From CAYUQT01 sp964596165 (GTDB lineage Bacteria > Planctomycetota > Phycisphaerae > UBA1845 > JAFGLZ01), in the NCBI GenBank assembly GCA_964596165.1, contig CAZQTW010000061.1, positions 1 to 37,993 on the forward strand: a stretch of DNA of 37,993 nucleotides, given 5' to 3'. The notes under the pieces are model-generated. The model worked only from the letters and a program-made list of their open reading frames with translations, was not told the origin of the DNA and searched no databases. Below, piece by piece: positions 8,790 to 19,245 of this stretch; position 1 is the first letter of the stretch, and each line of letters starts with the position of its first letter. The translations under genes and the position numbers were made by a program.

Positions 8790-10071
8790 GCTGACCGGGC
8801 GGGGCTTGTTCACCGGCCAGGAGGTGACGGTCCGGCTGCGCCCCTCGCCTCCGGACACCGGGGTGGTGTTTGTACGTCCCGATCAGCCCGGTCCCGTTCG
8901 CATTCCGGCAATCATCGACAATGTGGCCAAACGCGCAAGAAGGTCGTCGCTCCGCAACGGAACGGTATCGATTGAGACCGTCGAGCATTTCATGGCGGCC
9001 GTCGTCGGGGCGGACATCGACAACCTGGAGGTAGAACTGACGGGACCGGGTTGCGAGCTTCCCGCCGGTGACGGCAGCGCAATGGTGTTTCTCGATGCCC
9101 TTCGTGAGGCCGGGCTTGAAGAGCAGGAGGCCGAACGACGCGTCTATCAGATCACGCAGCACGTCCGCGTCAGCGAGGGAGATGCAAGCATTGACGCCGT
9201 GCCGGGCGATCCGGAGGTGCTGGACATCCTCTACGACCTCGACTACGGCGACAGCGGACCGATCGGGCGACAATTGCTCGCCGTCCGCGTGACGCCCGAG
9301 ACCTTCGCCTCGGAACTCGCGTCGGCCCGGACGTTCCTGCTGGAAGACGAGGCAAAGGCCTTTCAGGCCCGCGGACTGGGAGCTCATCTGAGCTACCAAG
9401 ACGTCCTGGTCTATGGTCCGAACGGTCCGATCGGTAACGAACTTCGATACGCCAACGAGTGCGTCCGACACAAGATCCTCGACATGGTCGGCGATTGCAT
9501 GCTGATCGGCCGCCACCTGCGAGGGCGTCTGATCGCCCGCAAGTCGGGCCACTCGCTCAATCACGAGATGGTTCGCCAACTTCTCGAGGTGCTGCGGGCC
9601 CAGGAGTTGGAGACCCGCCTGACCGGCGAGGCGGTCATCGATATCCGCCGGATTCAAAGGGCGCTGCCCCATCGCTACCCGTTCTTGATGGTGGATCGGG
9701 TCATTGACCTGGTTCCCGAAAAACGAATCACGGCGGTCAAGAACGTCACGATCAACGAACAGTACTTCCAAGGGCACTACCCCGGCCAGCCGATCATGCC
9801 GGGGGTGCTCGTTCTGGAGGCGATGGCGCAAACGGCCGGACTGCTCCTGGGGCAACGGCTGGAGCATACGGGCAAAGTGGCGGTCTTGCTGAGCCTGGAC
9901 AACGTGAAATTCCGCCGCGCGGTCATGCCCGGCGATCAACTGGTACTGGAGGCGGAGACGATTCGCGTCAAGTCGCGAACCGCGCACATGCGTTGCCAAG
10001 CCAAGGTGGGCAACGTACTGGCCGCCGAAGCGACGCTCAAGTGCATGATGGTCGACGCCGAGCCGATTTGA
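8755..10071 (+). CDS. lpxC-fabZ: Bifunctional UDP-3-O-acyl-GlcNAc deacetylase / 3-hydroxyacyl-ACP dehydratase (LpxC-FabZ fusion)
   Basis: This 438-residue fusion joins LpxC, the committed zinc-dependent deacetylase of lipid A synthesis, to FabZ, the dehydratase of fatty acid elongation. Both draw on the same 3-hydroxyacyl-ACP pool. LpxC motifs: TVEHFMAA with E77/H78, RHKILDMVGD with H239 and D243, and GHSLNH with H266, one residue off E. coli numbering. FabZ follows from about residue 300: LPHRYPFLMVDRV, then GHYPGQPIMPG with catalytic H341 and VLEAMAQ with E355. The frame is open upstream to 8641. I choose the TTG at 8755 because MKRQQTIRKTIELTGRGL aligns with the LpxC N-terminus, and GAGTGG precedes it. 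Such fusions are known in Bacteroidota and some planctomycetes. Confidence 0.93.
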   Translation: MKRQQTIRKTIELTGRGLFTGQEVTVRLRPSPPDTGVVFVRPDQPGPVRIPAIIDNVAKRARRSSLRNGTVSIETVEHFMAAVVGADIDNLEVELTGPGCELPAGDGSAMVFLDALREAGLEEQEAERRVYQITQHVRVSEGDASIDAVPGDPEVLDILYDLDYGDSGPIGRQLLAVRVTPETFASELASARTFLLEDEAKAFQARGLGAHLSYQDVLVYGPNGPIGNELRYANECVRHKILDMVGDCMLIGRHLRGRLIARKSGHSLNHEMVRQLLEVLRAQELETRLTGEAVIDIRRIQRALPHRYPFLMVDRVIDLVPEKRITAVKNVTINEQYFQGHYPGQPIMPGVLVLEAMAQTAGLLLGQRLEHTGKVAVLLSLDNVKFRRAVMPGDQLVLEAETIRVKSRTAHMRCQAKVGNVLAAEATLKCMMVDAEPI

Positions 10072-10135
10072 CGGTTTGACGGCCGGTGTTTCGGTGGGAA
10101 ACGGGGTTTGTACAGAGGTTCTTGGGAGTTGAGGG

Positions 10136-10168
10136 CGGCCTTCGGAGATCGGTGGGTTCGGAAGGCCG
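10136..10168 (+). other. Intercistronic hairpin between lpxC-fabZ and lpxA
   Basis: CGGCCTTC (10136-10143) and GAAGGCCG (10161-10168) form a perfect 8-bp stem with a 17-base loop in the 186-base gap. No T-run follows, so it may shape mRNA stability or relative expression. No promoter is evident in the gap. Confidence 0.4.
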
Positions 10169-10257
10169 GCCGTTGAGGCCAAAGGGGGTGAGTATCGGCC
10201 CGCGTCGTGGGGCGGGAGGTGCTCACGCCATGGGCGAGGGCAGAAGGGCAGTGCGGA

Positions 10258-11136
10258 ATGACGGACATCCATCCAGGCGCATACGTTGACCCCAAGGCCC
10301 GGATCGGTCGGAACGTCCGGATCGGTCCGAATAGCTTTGTCGGTCCGTCCGTGACGCTGGGCGACGACTGTTGCGTCCACAACAACGTGACCATCACGGG
10401 CCACACGACGATCGGAAGCAAGTGCGAGTTCTTTCCGGGATGTGTGATCGGAGCCGAACCGCAAGACCTGAAGTTCCACGGCGAGACCACCGAGTTGGTC
10501 ATCGGCGACGACAACGTCTTTCGCGAGCTGACGACGGCCCATCCGGGAACCGAAGCGGGGGGAGGAGTGACCCGAGTCGGACACCACAATCGATTTCTCG
10601 TCGGCGTGCACATCGCTCACGACGTGACCATCGAGGACAACTGCGTTCTTGCCAACAACGTTCAGTTGGGCGGGCATGTGCATGTCGAAAGCTATGCGAC
10701 CTTTGGAGGCGTCGCCGGCGTCCATCATTTCGTGACGATCGGCCGCTACGCGTTCGTGGCCGCCTTGGCCCGCATTGCCACGGATGTCCCGCCATTCATG
10801 ATCATGCAAGGGTATGAATCCAAGGTTCGGGGCGTGAACACCAAGGCGCTGGCCCGATGGGGGTTCTCGCCGGAGCGAATCGCAGCCCTCAAACGGGCTT
10901 ACATCGATCTTTACACCGACCGAAGCCGTTTCGGCGGTCCGATCCTTCATCGCCTAACGGCCATGGAATCCGACGGCCGCATCACCGATGACGTTCGTTA
11001 TCTCATCCTGTCGGTACGGCGGACGGCCGTGGACGGTCACCTCGGCCGGTATCTCGAGTCGAATCGGCCGGAAGCCACCCGGCGGAGGGCGGGCTTCTAC
11101 GACGAACAGCTCTATGGGGAGAGACACCGTGGCTGA
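10258..11136 (+). CDS. lpxA: UDP-GlcNAc O-acyltransferase LpxA
   Basis: This 292-residue enzyme catalyses the first step of lipid A synthesis, acylating the 3-position of UDP-GlcNAc (or a 3-amino analogue in some bacteria). The left-handed beta-helix is built from hexapeptide repeats (IHPGAYVDPKARIGRNVRIG onward). LpxA-specific features are CVIGAEPQDLKFHGE, HIAHDVTIEDN with the catalytic His at H121 (E. coli H125), GGVAGVHHFVTIG, and a C-terminal helical domain with GVNTKALARWGFSPERIAAL. The usual conserved GNxA turn before RGxN is GYESKVRGVN here. The ATG at 10258 follows AGAAGGG. Its end overlaps the following oxidoreductase by 8 bases, indicating coupled translation. Confidence 0.93.
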   Translation: MTDIHPGAYVDPKARIGRNVRIGPNSFVGPSVTLGDDCCVHNNVTITGHTTIGSKCEFFPGCVIGAEPQDLKFHGETTELVIGDDNVFRELTTAHPGTEAGGGVTRVGHHNRFLVGVHIAHDVTIEDNCVLANNVQLGGHVHVESYATFGGVAGVHHFVTIGRYAFVAALARIATDVPPFMIMQGYESKVRGVNTKALARWGFSPERIAALKRAYIDLYTDRSRFGGPILHRLTAMESDGRITDDVRYLILSVRRTAVDGHLGRYLESNRPEATRRRAGFYDEQLYGERHRG

Positions 11137-12187
11137 GCCGATTCGCATGGCCGTCGTCGGGGTCGGACACCACGGTCAGCACCACGCCCGCGTTTACTCG
11201 CAGCTCGAGGGGGTCAAACTGGTGGCCGTCGTCGACCGACGTCCCGAACGGGCCGCCGAGATCGCGGCGAAGTACGATTGCCGCGCCGCCTCCGACGTGG
11301 CCGAGATCGTCGACGAGATCGACGCGGCCAGCATCGTGGTGCCGACGGTGCGTCATCTGGCCAACGCACGTCCCCTCATCGAGCGGCGCAAGCCGGTCCT
11401 CATCGAGAAGCCCATCGCGCCGTCGGTGAAAGAGGCCGACGAACTGCTGGCCTTGGCCCGCCGACACAACTGTCTGGTCGCGGTGGGCCACATCGAGCGG
11501 TTCAACCCGGTCGTCAGGGCCATGGGCCGGTTCGACGTCGAGCCCAAGTTCATCGAGACTCACCGAATCAGCCCCTTCACGTTCAGGTCGGCGGATGTGG
11601 GCGTCGTGCTCGACATGATGATCCACGACATCGACATCGTCTTGAGCCTGGTCCGCGACGAGCCGCTGAAGGTCGACGCCGTCGGCGTTCGGGTCCTCAG
11701 CCGGTCCGAAGACATCTGCAATGCCCGTGTGACCTTCCGCCGAGGCTGTGTGGCGAATCTGACGGCCTCGCGGCTTGCACTCAAGACCGAGCGGAAGATC
11801 CGCGTCTTCAGCGACGAGGCCTACATCTCACTCGACTATCAGAAGAAGGTCGGTCTGGCGATCCGCAAGAAGGCCAACCTCGACGTCCTCAAGCTGGCGC
11901 GGGAGTGGCAAGTCGACGATCTGTCTCAGTTGGCCGGCGTCGACTACACCAAGCTCGTGCAGGTCGAACCGCTGGAGGTTGAGGAGGTCGAGCCGCTCAA
12001 GACCGAACTGGAGAGCTTCGTTCACAGCATCCGCACTAACTCCCCGCCCGCGTGCGGCGTCGAGGACGGCGTGGCGGCGGTGCGACTCGCCGGAGACATC
12101 GTCGATGCCGTTCACCGTCACCACTGGGACGGCACGCCCTCCGGACGTGTGGGCATTGACGCCGGGATCGTCGCGCCGCCCGCGTAG
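11129..12187 (+). CDS. Gfo/Idh/MocA-family NAD(P)-dependent sugar oxidoreductase
   Basis: This 352-residue dehydrogenase has an N-terminal Rossmann fold (AVVGVGHHGQHHA, residues 8-19), the family's VLIEKPIA motif around residue 94, GHIERFNP near 119, and a DMMIHDIDIVLSL segment carrying the catalytic-type His/Asp. It starts with GTG at 11129 behind GGGGAGA and overlaps lpxA by 8 bases. Relatives next to lpxA include GnnA, which oxidises C3 of UDP-GlcNAc so that a partner aminotransferase (GnnB) can make UDP-2,3-diamino sugar for amide-rich lipid A. No aminotransferase lies in this window, so the GnnA role is only a candidate. Other members oxidise cell-surface sugars or inositols. Confidence 0.85.
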   Translation: MAEPIRMAVVGVGHHGQHHARVYSQLEGVKLVAVVDRRPERAAEIAAKYDCRAASDVAEIVDEIDAASIVVPTVRHLANARPLIERRKPVLIEKPIAPSVKEADELLALARRHNCLVAVGHIERFNPVVRAMGRFDVEPKFIETHRISPFTFRSADVGVVLDMMIHDIDIVLSLVRDEPLKVDAVGVRVLSRSEDICNARVTFRRGCVANLTASRLALKTERKIRVFSDEAYISLDYQKKVGLAIRKKANLDVLKLAREWQVDDLSQLAGVDYTKLVQVEPLEVEEVEPLKTELESFVHSIRTNSPPACGVEDGVAAVRLAGDIVDAVHRHHWDGTPSGRVGIDAGIVAPPA

Positions 12188-12222
12188 TCGTGGCGAACCG
12201 ACATTGCCTTGACACGATCCTG

Positions 12223-12471
12223 TCACGAGAATGCCGGCCGCAGCCGGAGCACCGTGATCTCCGGTCGGCAGTTAAAACAGACTCGCATCAAGTGCCCCAG
12301 TCCCCGGATCGGCAGATCGACGTTCGTCACCGCGACCCAGTGCGGTTTGATCAACCAGGCGTACAGGCCTCCGCCGGCCGCCGGCAGGGCGCCGCCGAGG
12401 GCAAAACGCTTGAGCGCACGTCTGCGATTCATGTTCGTGACGGCAGTCGACATCGAATCATACTCAGACAA
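12223..12471 (-). pseudogene. 5' remnant of a Tat-leader protein, possibly YaeI-type metallophosphoesterase
   Basis: An 82-residue frame begins with a twin-arginine-like leader (MNRRRALKRFALGGALPAAG), followed by GGLYAWLIKPHWVAVTNVDLPIRGL. Exported phosphodiesterases of the YaeI/YkuE type show this opening: a leader or anchor, then an I-x-P-x-x-x-x-V segment and an LPIxGL turn just before the first metal-binding motif. Here the frame ends about 25 residues later, without the DxH, GD, GNHD or GHxH motifs. Only the leader and first strand seem to remain. It converges on the oxidoreductase gene and has no clear ribosome-binding site. The family link is inference from the N-terminal pattern; it could instead be a short membrane protein. 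Confidence 0.45.
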
Positions 12472-12642
12472 AGAGGGCGAAAAACACGCTGTCCGATCCG
12501 ACGGATCATCACCCTACTACGTTTCAAGGACATGCGGAGTTCGGGCGTACGTCTCACGTGCGGTTGCGATTGAGGGCTTGCCACGCGCCCGATCGGCCGA
12601 CTGCCGACATTCGCGATCCGAGGAACAAGAGCTTGCGGACAT

Positions 12643-13815
12643 CTACTTGATCACCTTGCCGAACAGCCGGTTGGCCGTCCGCTCGGTGATTTCGATCTTG
12701 CCGCCGCCTTCGGCCTCGATTTCCATGAGCCGGACGGCGAGATCGTCGATCTTGTTCTTCCATTCGACTTCAAAATCCGCGGCGCTTTGCACGACCTCGC
12801 GGAGGCGGACCTCGGACGTTCCGTCGAGCTTCTTCAGCTTTTCAGTGAACATGACGGCTTGGGCGTAGTCCATCGGCCGGATCGTAACCTGAATGACCTT
12901 GCTGACCGACGCCCGTTTGCGCCACGCCTCTCCGATGTCGAGCAGGATCTTGGCCTCGTTCTGTTTGGCTACTTCCTGCAAGGCGATCGCTCCGCCGCCG
13001 GTGCTGCTCGTCGTGTTCTTCGTCAGGATATACTGCCGCGACATCAAGATCTTCGCCGAGTCGGTCTGGATGGCGCGGATGGTCAGCACGGCGCGCCACT
13101 TGTGGAGGTTCATGCCGCCGATCTCGGTGGCGCCGCCGGCCGTGGCCTCGGCTCGACCCAGGACGACGACGTCGGCCTTGAAGGCGGCGCCGGTCGAGGC
13201 CAGTTTGTTCACATCGTCATTCGCCGCCGCCAACATGAGGTCCCGTTTGCGCGTCTCGTCGCTGACGTTCTTGTCCATGAGTTGCACGTTCTTGTCGATG
13301 AAGAAGCCTTCAAGCTCGGACTGAACGACGCCGTTGGGACGGGCGGGTCTGTCGTCGGCGGTGTTGTCGTCCTCCAGCACGATCATGACGCAACGGGGAT
13401 TGTCCTCGGCATCCTTGACGTGCTCGAATTCGGCCCATTTTTGCTTGAACCGGGCCGGAAAGACCTCGATTTCGGCCTTCACATACGTCAGGCCATCCGC
13501 TTGCTCGGTCTTGATCACCTTGACCACCCGTGCGAAGCCGACGGCCTGGGCGAGCACCTTGTCATACACCAGCTCGTAGTTCTTGGTCTTGCTCATCGAG
13601 TTGATGAACGCGCCGCAGACCTGTTCCACGGCTGTCCTCTGGGCGTTCAAAGTCGCCTCTTCCTCGGCCTTCAGTCCGGTGCCGGAGGCCTTGCCCACCA
13701 CGGTGACCGTCTTGGCGCCTTCGTCCGCACTCACCTCCGCCCCGACGAGCGAACATAACGACGCCCACACGATCGCGCAGATCGCGCAAACGGTTCCTTC
13801 AATGGCTCTGTTCAT
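12643..13815 (-). CDS. Exported FlgT-N/LPP20-like protein of unknown function
   Basis: This 390-residue protein has a signal peptide (AIEGTVCAICAIVWASLCSL). Its first domain (about residues 35-120) carries VVGKASGTGLKAEEEATLNA, RTAVEQVCGAFINS and ARVVKVIKTEQADGLTYVKA. This resembles the FlgT N-terminal/LPP20 fold, found in periplasmic flagellar-assembly proteins and surface lipoproteins. The middle region (ADVVVLGRAEATAGG) and the C-terminal region (RTANRLFGKVIK) are not recognised. The ATG at 13815 is chosen because AGGAG precedes it at the right distance; the upstream 71 residues of the longer frame do not look like protein. It is transcribed away from rpsU, with its own promoter near 13907-13934. 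No flagellar genes lie nearby, so a flagellar role is not supported by context. Confidence 0.65.
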   Translation of the reverse strand: MNRAIEGTVCAICAIVWASLCSLVGAEVSADEGAKTVTVVGKASGTGLKAEEEATLNAQRTAVEQVCGAFINSMSKTKNYELVYDKVLAQAVGFARVVKVIKTEQADGLTYVKAEIEVFPARFKQKWAEFEHVKDAEDNPRCVMIVLEDDNTADDRPARPNGVVQSELEGFFIDKNVQLMDKNVSDETRKRDLMLAAANDDVNKLASTGAAFKADVVVLGRAEATAGGATEIGGMNLHKWRAVLTIRAIQTDSAKILMSRQYILTKNTTSSTGGGAIALQEVAKQNEAKILLDIGEAWRKRASVSKVIQVTIRPMDYAQAVMFTEKLKKLDGTSEVRLREVVQSAADFEVEWKNKIDDLAVRLMEIEAEGGGKIEITERTANRLFGKVIK

Positions 13816-13906
13816 CACCGGTACTCCTGACAAGATGCCAGACACGGGGACGACGCCGACGTTGGCCGGCGAGAGAAAATCCCCTGCGTAAGCCGGTCGG
13901 GCGGTC

Positions 13907-13934
13907 ATTCTAACTGGACAAAACCTCAAGTCAA
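13907..13934 (-). promoter_or_regulatory. Sigma-70 promoter for the FlgT-like gene
   Basis: On the minus strand, TTGACT (13934-13929) and TAGAAT (13912-13907) are spaced by 16 bases. Both are close to consensus. The leader to the ATG at 13815 is about 85 bases. Confidence 0.6.
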
Positions 13935-14135
13935 CAAACCAGGCGATAGCCGTCCTGTCGGCAATGGTTTGGAGTTCTACCCCAAGATAAGATCTCGACG
14001 TGCGGAGGAAGAGACTCGCGCAGAACATACCATAAGTCTTTATGTGGCAAAGTCTTGTGATAGGCCAGTGGTTGCGTGGCCTGGAGATCGTGGAGGCAAC
14101 TGCCGATAGATGGAGAAAAGCGGGCGGTGGCGCTA

Positions 14136-14165
14136 TTGCCGAAAGGCAGAAGGCAGTATTATACT
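14136..14165 (+). promoter_or_regulatory. Candidate promoter for rpsU
   Basis: TTGCCG (14136-14141) and TATACT (14160-14165) are 18 bases apart, which would give a leader of about 60 bases before the rpsU start. The surrounding 13816-14230 region shows no convincing gene. A 62-residue open frame spans the promoter and ends directly before rpsU. Confidence 0.45.
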
Positions 14166-14230
14166 TCCTGTTTTCAGATGGGTTGATACGTTGGGCTTCT
14201 TTTGAGGCGATCAGAAAGGACTATCTGTAG

Positions 14231-14425
14231 ATGATTAAGGTGAAGGCACGAGGCAACGAACCTGCGGAGGGCATGCTGCGGCGCTTCAAGAAGATGTGTG
14301 AGAAGGAAGGCCTGATCAAAGAGATCAAACGGAACAGTTACTACGAGAAGCCTTCCGAACGGCGACGGCGGCGGCAACGCAAGACACTGAAGCGCATCCA
14401 ACGGGCCCAGATGTTCATCCCATAA
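14231..14425 (+). CDS. rpsU: 30S ribosomal protein bS21
   Basis: This 64-residue basic protein matches bS21, a small-subunit protein that helps initiation by assisting mRNA-16S pairing. The N-terminal IKVKARGNEPAEGMLRRFKK corresponds to the family's V(K/R)xNEPFExALRRFKR opening. The middle has CEKEGLIKEIKRNSYYEKPS, and the C-terminus is a run of Arg/Lys (ERRRRRQRKTLKRIQR). Length is typical. The ribosome-binding site is AGAAAGGA, about ten bases upstream of the ATG at 14231. It stands alone between the FlgT-like gene and the membrane pyrophosphatase. Confidence 0.96.
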   Translation: MIKVKARGNEPAEGMLRRFKKMCEKEGLIKEIKRNSYYEKPSERRRRRQRKTLKRIQRAQMFIP

Positions 14426-14762
14426 CGTCGGCGCGGATCGTTACTTAGGGACGAGTAAGACACGGGGTGATCCCACCAACGGCAATCCAGCCGGATTCGG
14501 AAGCTCCGGGATGCGGAAGGTCGGAGCCTGCCATTCTGAAAGCGCTGTCGATCAATTTGAAAGTGCCCGGAAAAGCCGTGCGGGGGATGCATTTCCGCGT
14601 TATACTGCTGCTTTCTGCCTGAATGCGGTCTCCTAGGGCGTTCAGGTGAAGTCGCTCACGCCGCCGGTACCAGGCGCGGGAAATCCGGGGCAAGTGAGCA
14701 GTCTTGCGAGTTTGTGCGCGGTTTGAATTTCATCTGCGTCAAGTCACAAAGGAGATGTGGCC
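14426..14762. other. Intergenic region upstream of the membrane pyrophosphatase
   Basis: No gene is visible. A TATACT box at 14601-14606 lacks a convincing -35, so a promoter is only possible. The pyrophosphatase ribosome-binding site, AAGGAG, lies at about 14748-14754. Confidence 0.4.
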
Positions 14763-17615
<2,853 letters not shown>

Positions 17616-17623
17616 CGGAGGCC

Positions 17624-17986
17624 ATGCCCGCGGAATCACAGCAGACCATGCAGGCGCGTCGATTTGCCGTTGAGACGGCCCGAATCATGCGCGACGACCA
17701 CGCCTCGGAGGTTGTCGTGCTCGACCTGCGTGGTCTGACCACTATCGCCGACTTCTTCGTGATTGGTACCGGAACGTCCGATCGCCAGATGCGGGCAATC
17801 ATCGACCATATCGATGAACGGGCGAAGAGGTTGAACTACAATCGCTATGGCCTGTCCGGCTATGAAGACGCCCATTGGATCCTGGCGGACTATGTGGACG
17901 TCGTGGTCCATGTCTTCACCGCCGAATCGCGGGCCTATTACGATCTCGAGTTGCTCTGGGGCGATGCGGTGCGGATAGGCGAGTAA
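17624..17986 (+). CDS. rsfS: Ribosomal silencing factor RsfS
   Basis: This 120-residue protein of the RsfS/Iojap (DUF143) family binds bL14 on the large subunit and blocks 30S joining, slowing translation in starvation. Family features are LDLRGLTTIADFFVIGTGTS, SDRQMRAIIDHI, GLSGYEDAHWILADYVDVVV and VFTAESRAYYDLELLWGDA, corresponding to the conserved W-x-x-x-D-x-G/D-x-x-V-H-x-F and Y-x-L-E-x-L-W blocks. Length is typical. The ATG at 17624 follows CGGAG; an in-frame TTG at 17612 is less likely. The gene starts 8 bases after hppA and is probably co-transcribed with it. Confidence 0.93.
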   Translation: MPAESQQTMQARRFAVETARIMRDDHASEVVVLDLRGLTTIADFFVIGTGTSDRQMRAIIDHIDERAKRLNYNRYGLSGYEDAHWILADYVDVVVHVFTAESRAYYDLELLWGDAVRIGE

Positions 17987-18563
17987 CTCACCCCACGCGT
18001 GGTCGAGAACGGGATCACGGCGACATTCGAGCGTTCAGCCGTCCCCTCAGAACCCGGGCATTCCCGGAACGGACCAGGCGCAAAAAGATAAGGGACTGTC
18101 CCTGCGAACAGCCCCTTAACAACCTCCCTCCTCCAAGTTCTCTCCGGGCCCTCCGATTCCCACCCCTCCGCTTCTATCGCGTACGAAAGCGGCCCTTCAC
18201 TCCAGGCCGGCCGGTTCGTGGGTCTTCCTTCCAGTTGTCGTACGGACGCACCTACAGAGACTGTCATAGCCGAATTGAACCAGCGCAGGCGTTCTTCTAG
18301 CGATACACGTGCCACAAAAGCCGAGTTGAAGGGCGGATTATCGTGCGGTTCACCCATCTTTCCCAACGATAAGAAGTTGGCGCACTTGCGTTGTGCGTGC
18401 TAACCATTAACCAAACTAACAAGAGCCAGAAGACTGTTGATTCGGGGCAATGCGATTGGGACAATGGGATTACATATCATGGCACAATCATATTTCTCAG
18501 AATAGCTTAAGCGATTGTTGAGAAGATGAAACGCCGTTGTTCCTCGGCAACAGTCGAATTTTC
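17987..18563. other. Long intergenic region between convergent genes
   Basis: No recognisable gene lies in these 577 bases; open frames on both strands are short and compositionally biased. The first part is GC-rich and contains the hairpin at 18089-18118. The segment from about 18380 to 18560 is distinctly AT-richer than the rest of the window. The region lies between the 3' ends of rsfS (plus) and the lipoprotein gene (minus). Confidence 0.5.
18089..18118. repeat. Imperfect palindrome with GGGACTGTCCC core (possible terminator or REP-like unit)
   Basis: TAAGGG-A-CTGT (18089-18099) pairs with ACAG-C-CCCTTA (18108-18118), with one A/C mismatch and an 8-base loop. The left arm also contains the short palindrome GGGACTGTCCC. 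No T-run follows on either strand, so an intrinsic terminator is unlikely. A single copy is visible here. Confidence 0.35.
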
Positions 18564-19184
18564 CTATTTTGACGTAAGCTTGGTAACAACCTGATCGCGG
18601 AATGTGTTGCCTGTCAGGTAGTCGATGAATTCAACTCGGACAGTGATCTCATCGTGAGCAGGCGGACCTGATTTCCAAGGACACTTGACAGAGTAGTGGT
18701 TCGTTAACATGCGACCATGCCAGGCCTTACGAGCGTGGTCGACGTCGAGACGATACTCGCCGATCAGATGTTGGCCGTCTGGATTGGCGAGGTCCAGAAG
18801 CTGGATTCGGATATCGCCGGCCGCCTTGATGGTGTGCCCCTCCTGATCGATCGGGCTGAAGTAGACCGCGATACCGTCGTTTCCCGGTTTGTCATCGAAG
18901 TTCGCCGGGCCCGTCAAGCGATCGATCTTGATGGCCGTCACATAGTACAGCTTCTCGAGCCGTCTTTCGCCGAGGTTTTGGAGCGTGGTGATTTGCCGGC
19001 GCTGGGCCTCGATCGTGGCGTCCTTGGCGGCAACGTCCTTGTTCAGTTTGTCTACCTGATCCCCGAGTTCACGCATCTGCTGATCGAGCTGCCGCATCCG
19101 CTCGGTTGATGTCCCCCAATCACAGCCGAACAGGGACAGCGCCATTGCCCCACACGCCAGCCAGTGCCTGAATCCGATGTACAT
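18564..19184 (-). CDS. Lipoprotein with coiled-coil and unknown C-terminal domain
   Basis: This protein of about 206 residues has a lipoprotein signal, MYIGFRHWLACGAMALSLFG followed by Cys21, so it should be lipidated. A coiled-coil (about residues 27-68, ERMRQLDQQMRELGDQVDKL onward) is followed by a beta-rich domain with KLYYVTAIKIDRLTGPANFD and DGIAVYFSPIDQEGHTIKAA. I do not recognise that domain. Similar leader-coil-beta lipoproteins are common in planctomycetes, but I cannot assign a role. The ATG at 19184 is chosen over one 21 bases upstream because AAGGTGG lies in between at a proper distance. It follows clpP with a 61-base gap on the same strand. Confidence 0.75.
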   Translation of the reverse strand: MYIGFRHWLACGAMALSLFGCDWGTSTERMRQLDQQMRELGDQVDKLNKDVAAKDATIEAQRRQITTLQNLGERRLEKLYYVTAIKIDRLTGPANFDDKPGNDGIAVYFSPIDQEGHTIKAAGDIRIQLLDLANPDGQHLIGEYRLDVDHARKAWHGRMLTNHYSVKCPWKSGPPAHDEITVRVEFIDYLTGNTFRDQVVTKLTSK

Positions 19185-19245
19185 CTTCAGACCACCTTGT
19201 GACATCCGATTTTCCGGTATTCCCTGTCACGTTGCCGCACGCAAG

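Noticed and set aside
8503..10950. An 815-residue minus-strand frame opposite lpxD, lpxC-fabZ and lpxA
   Set aside because: Antisense shadow; the plus-strand genes carry conserved catalytic residues throughout.
12787..13758. A 323-residue plus-strand frame opposite the FlgT-like gene
   Set aside because: No ribosome-binding site, composition typical of an antisense shadow; the minus-strand frame has a signal peptide and AGGAG.
14042..14230. A 62-residue frame directly upstream of rpsU
   Set aside because: It spans the probable rpsU promoter and leader, has no recognisable domain and lacks a Shine-Dalgarno sequence.
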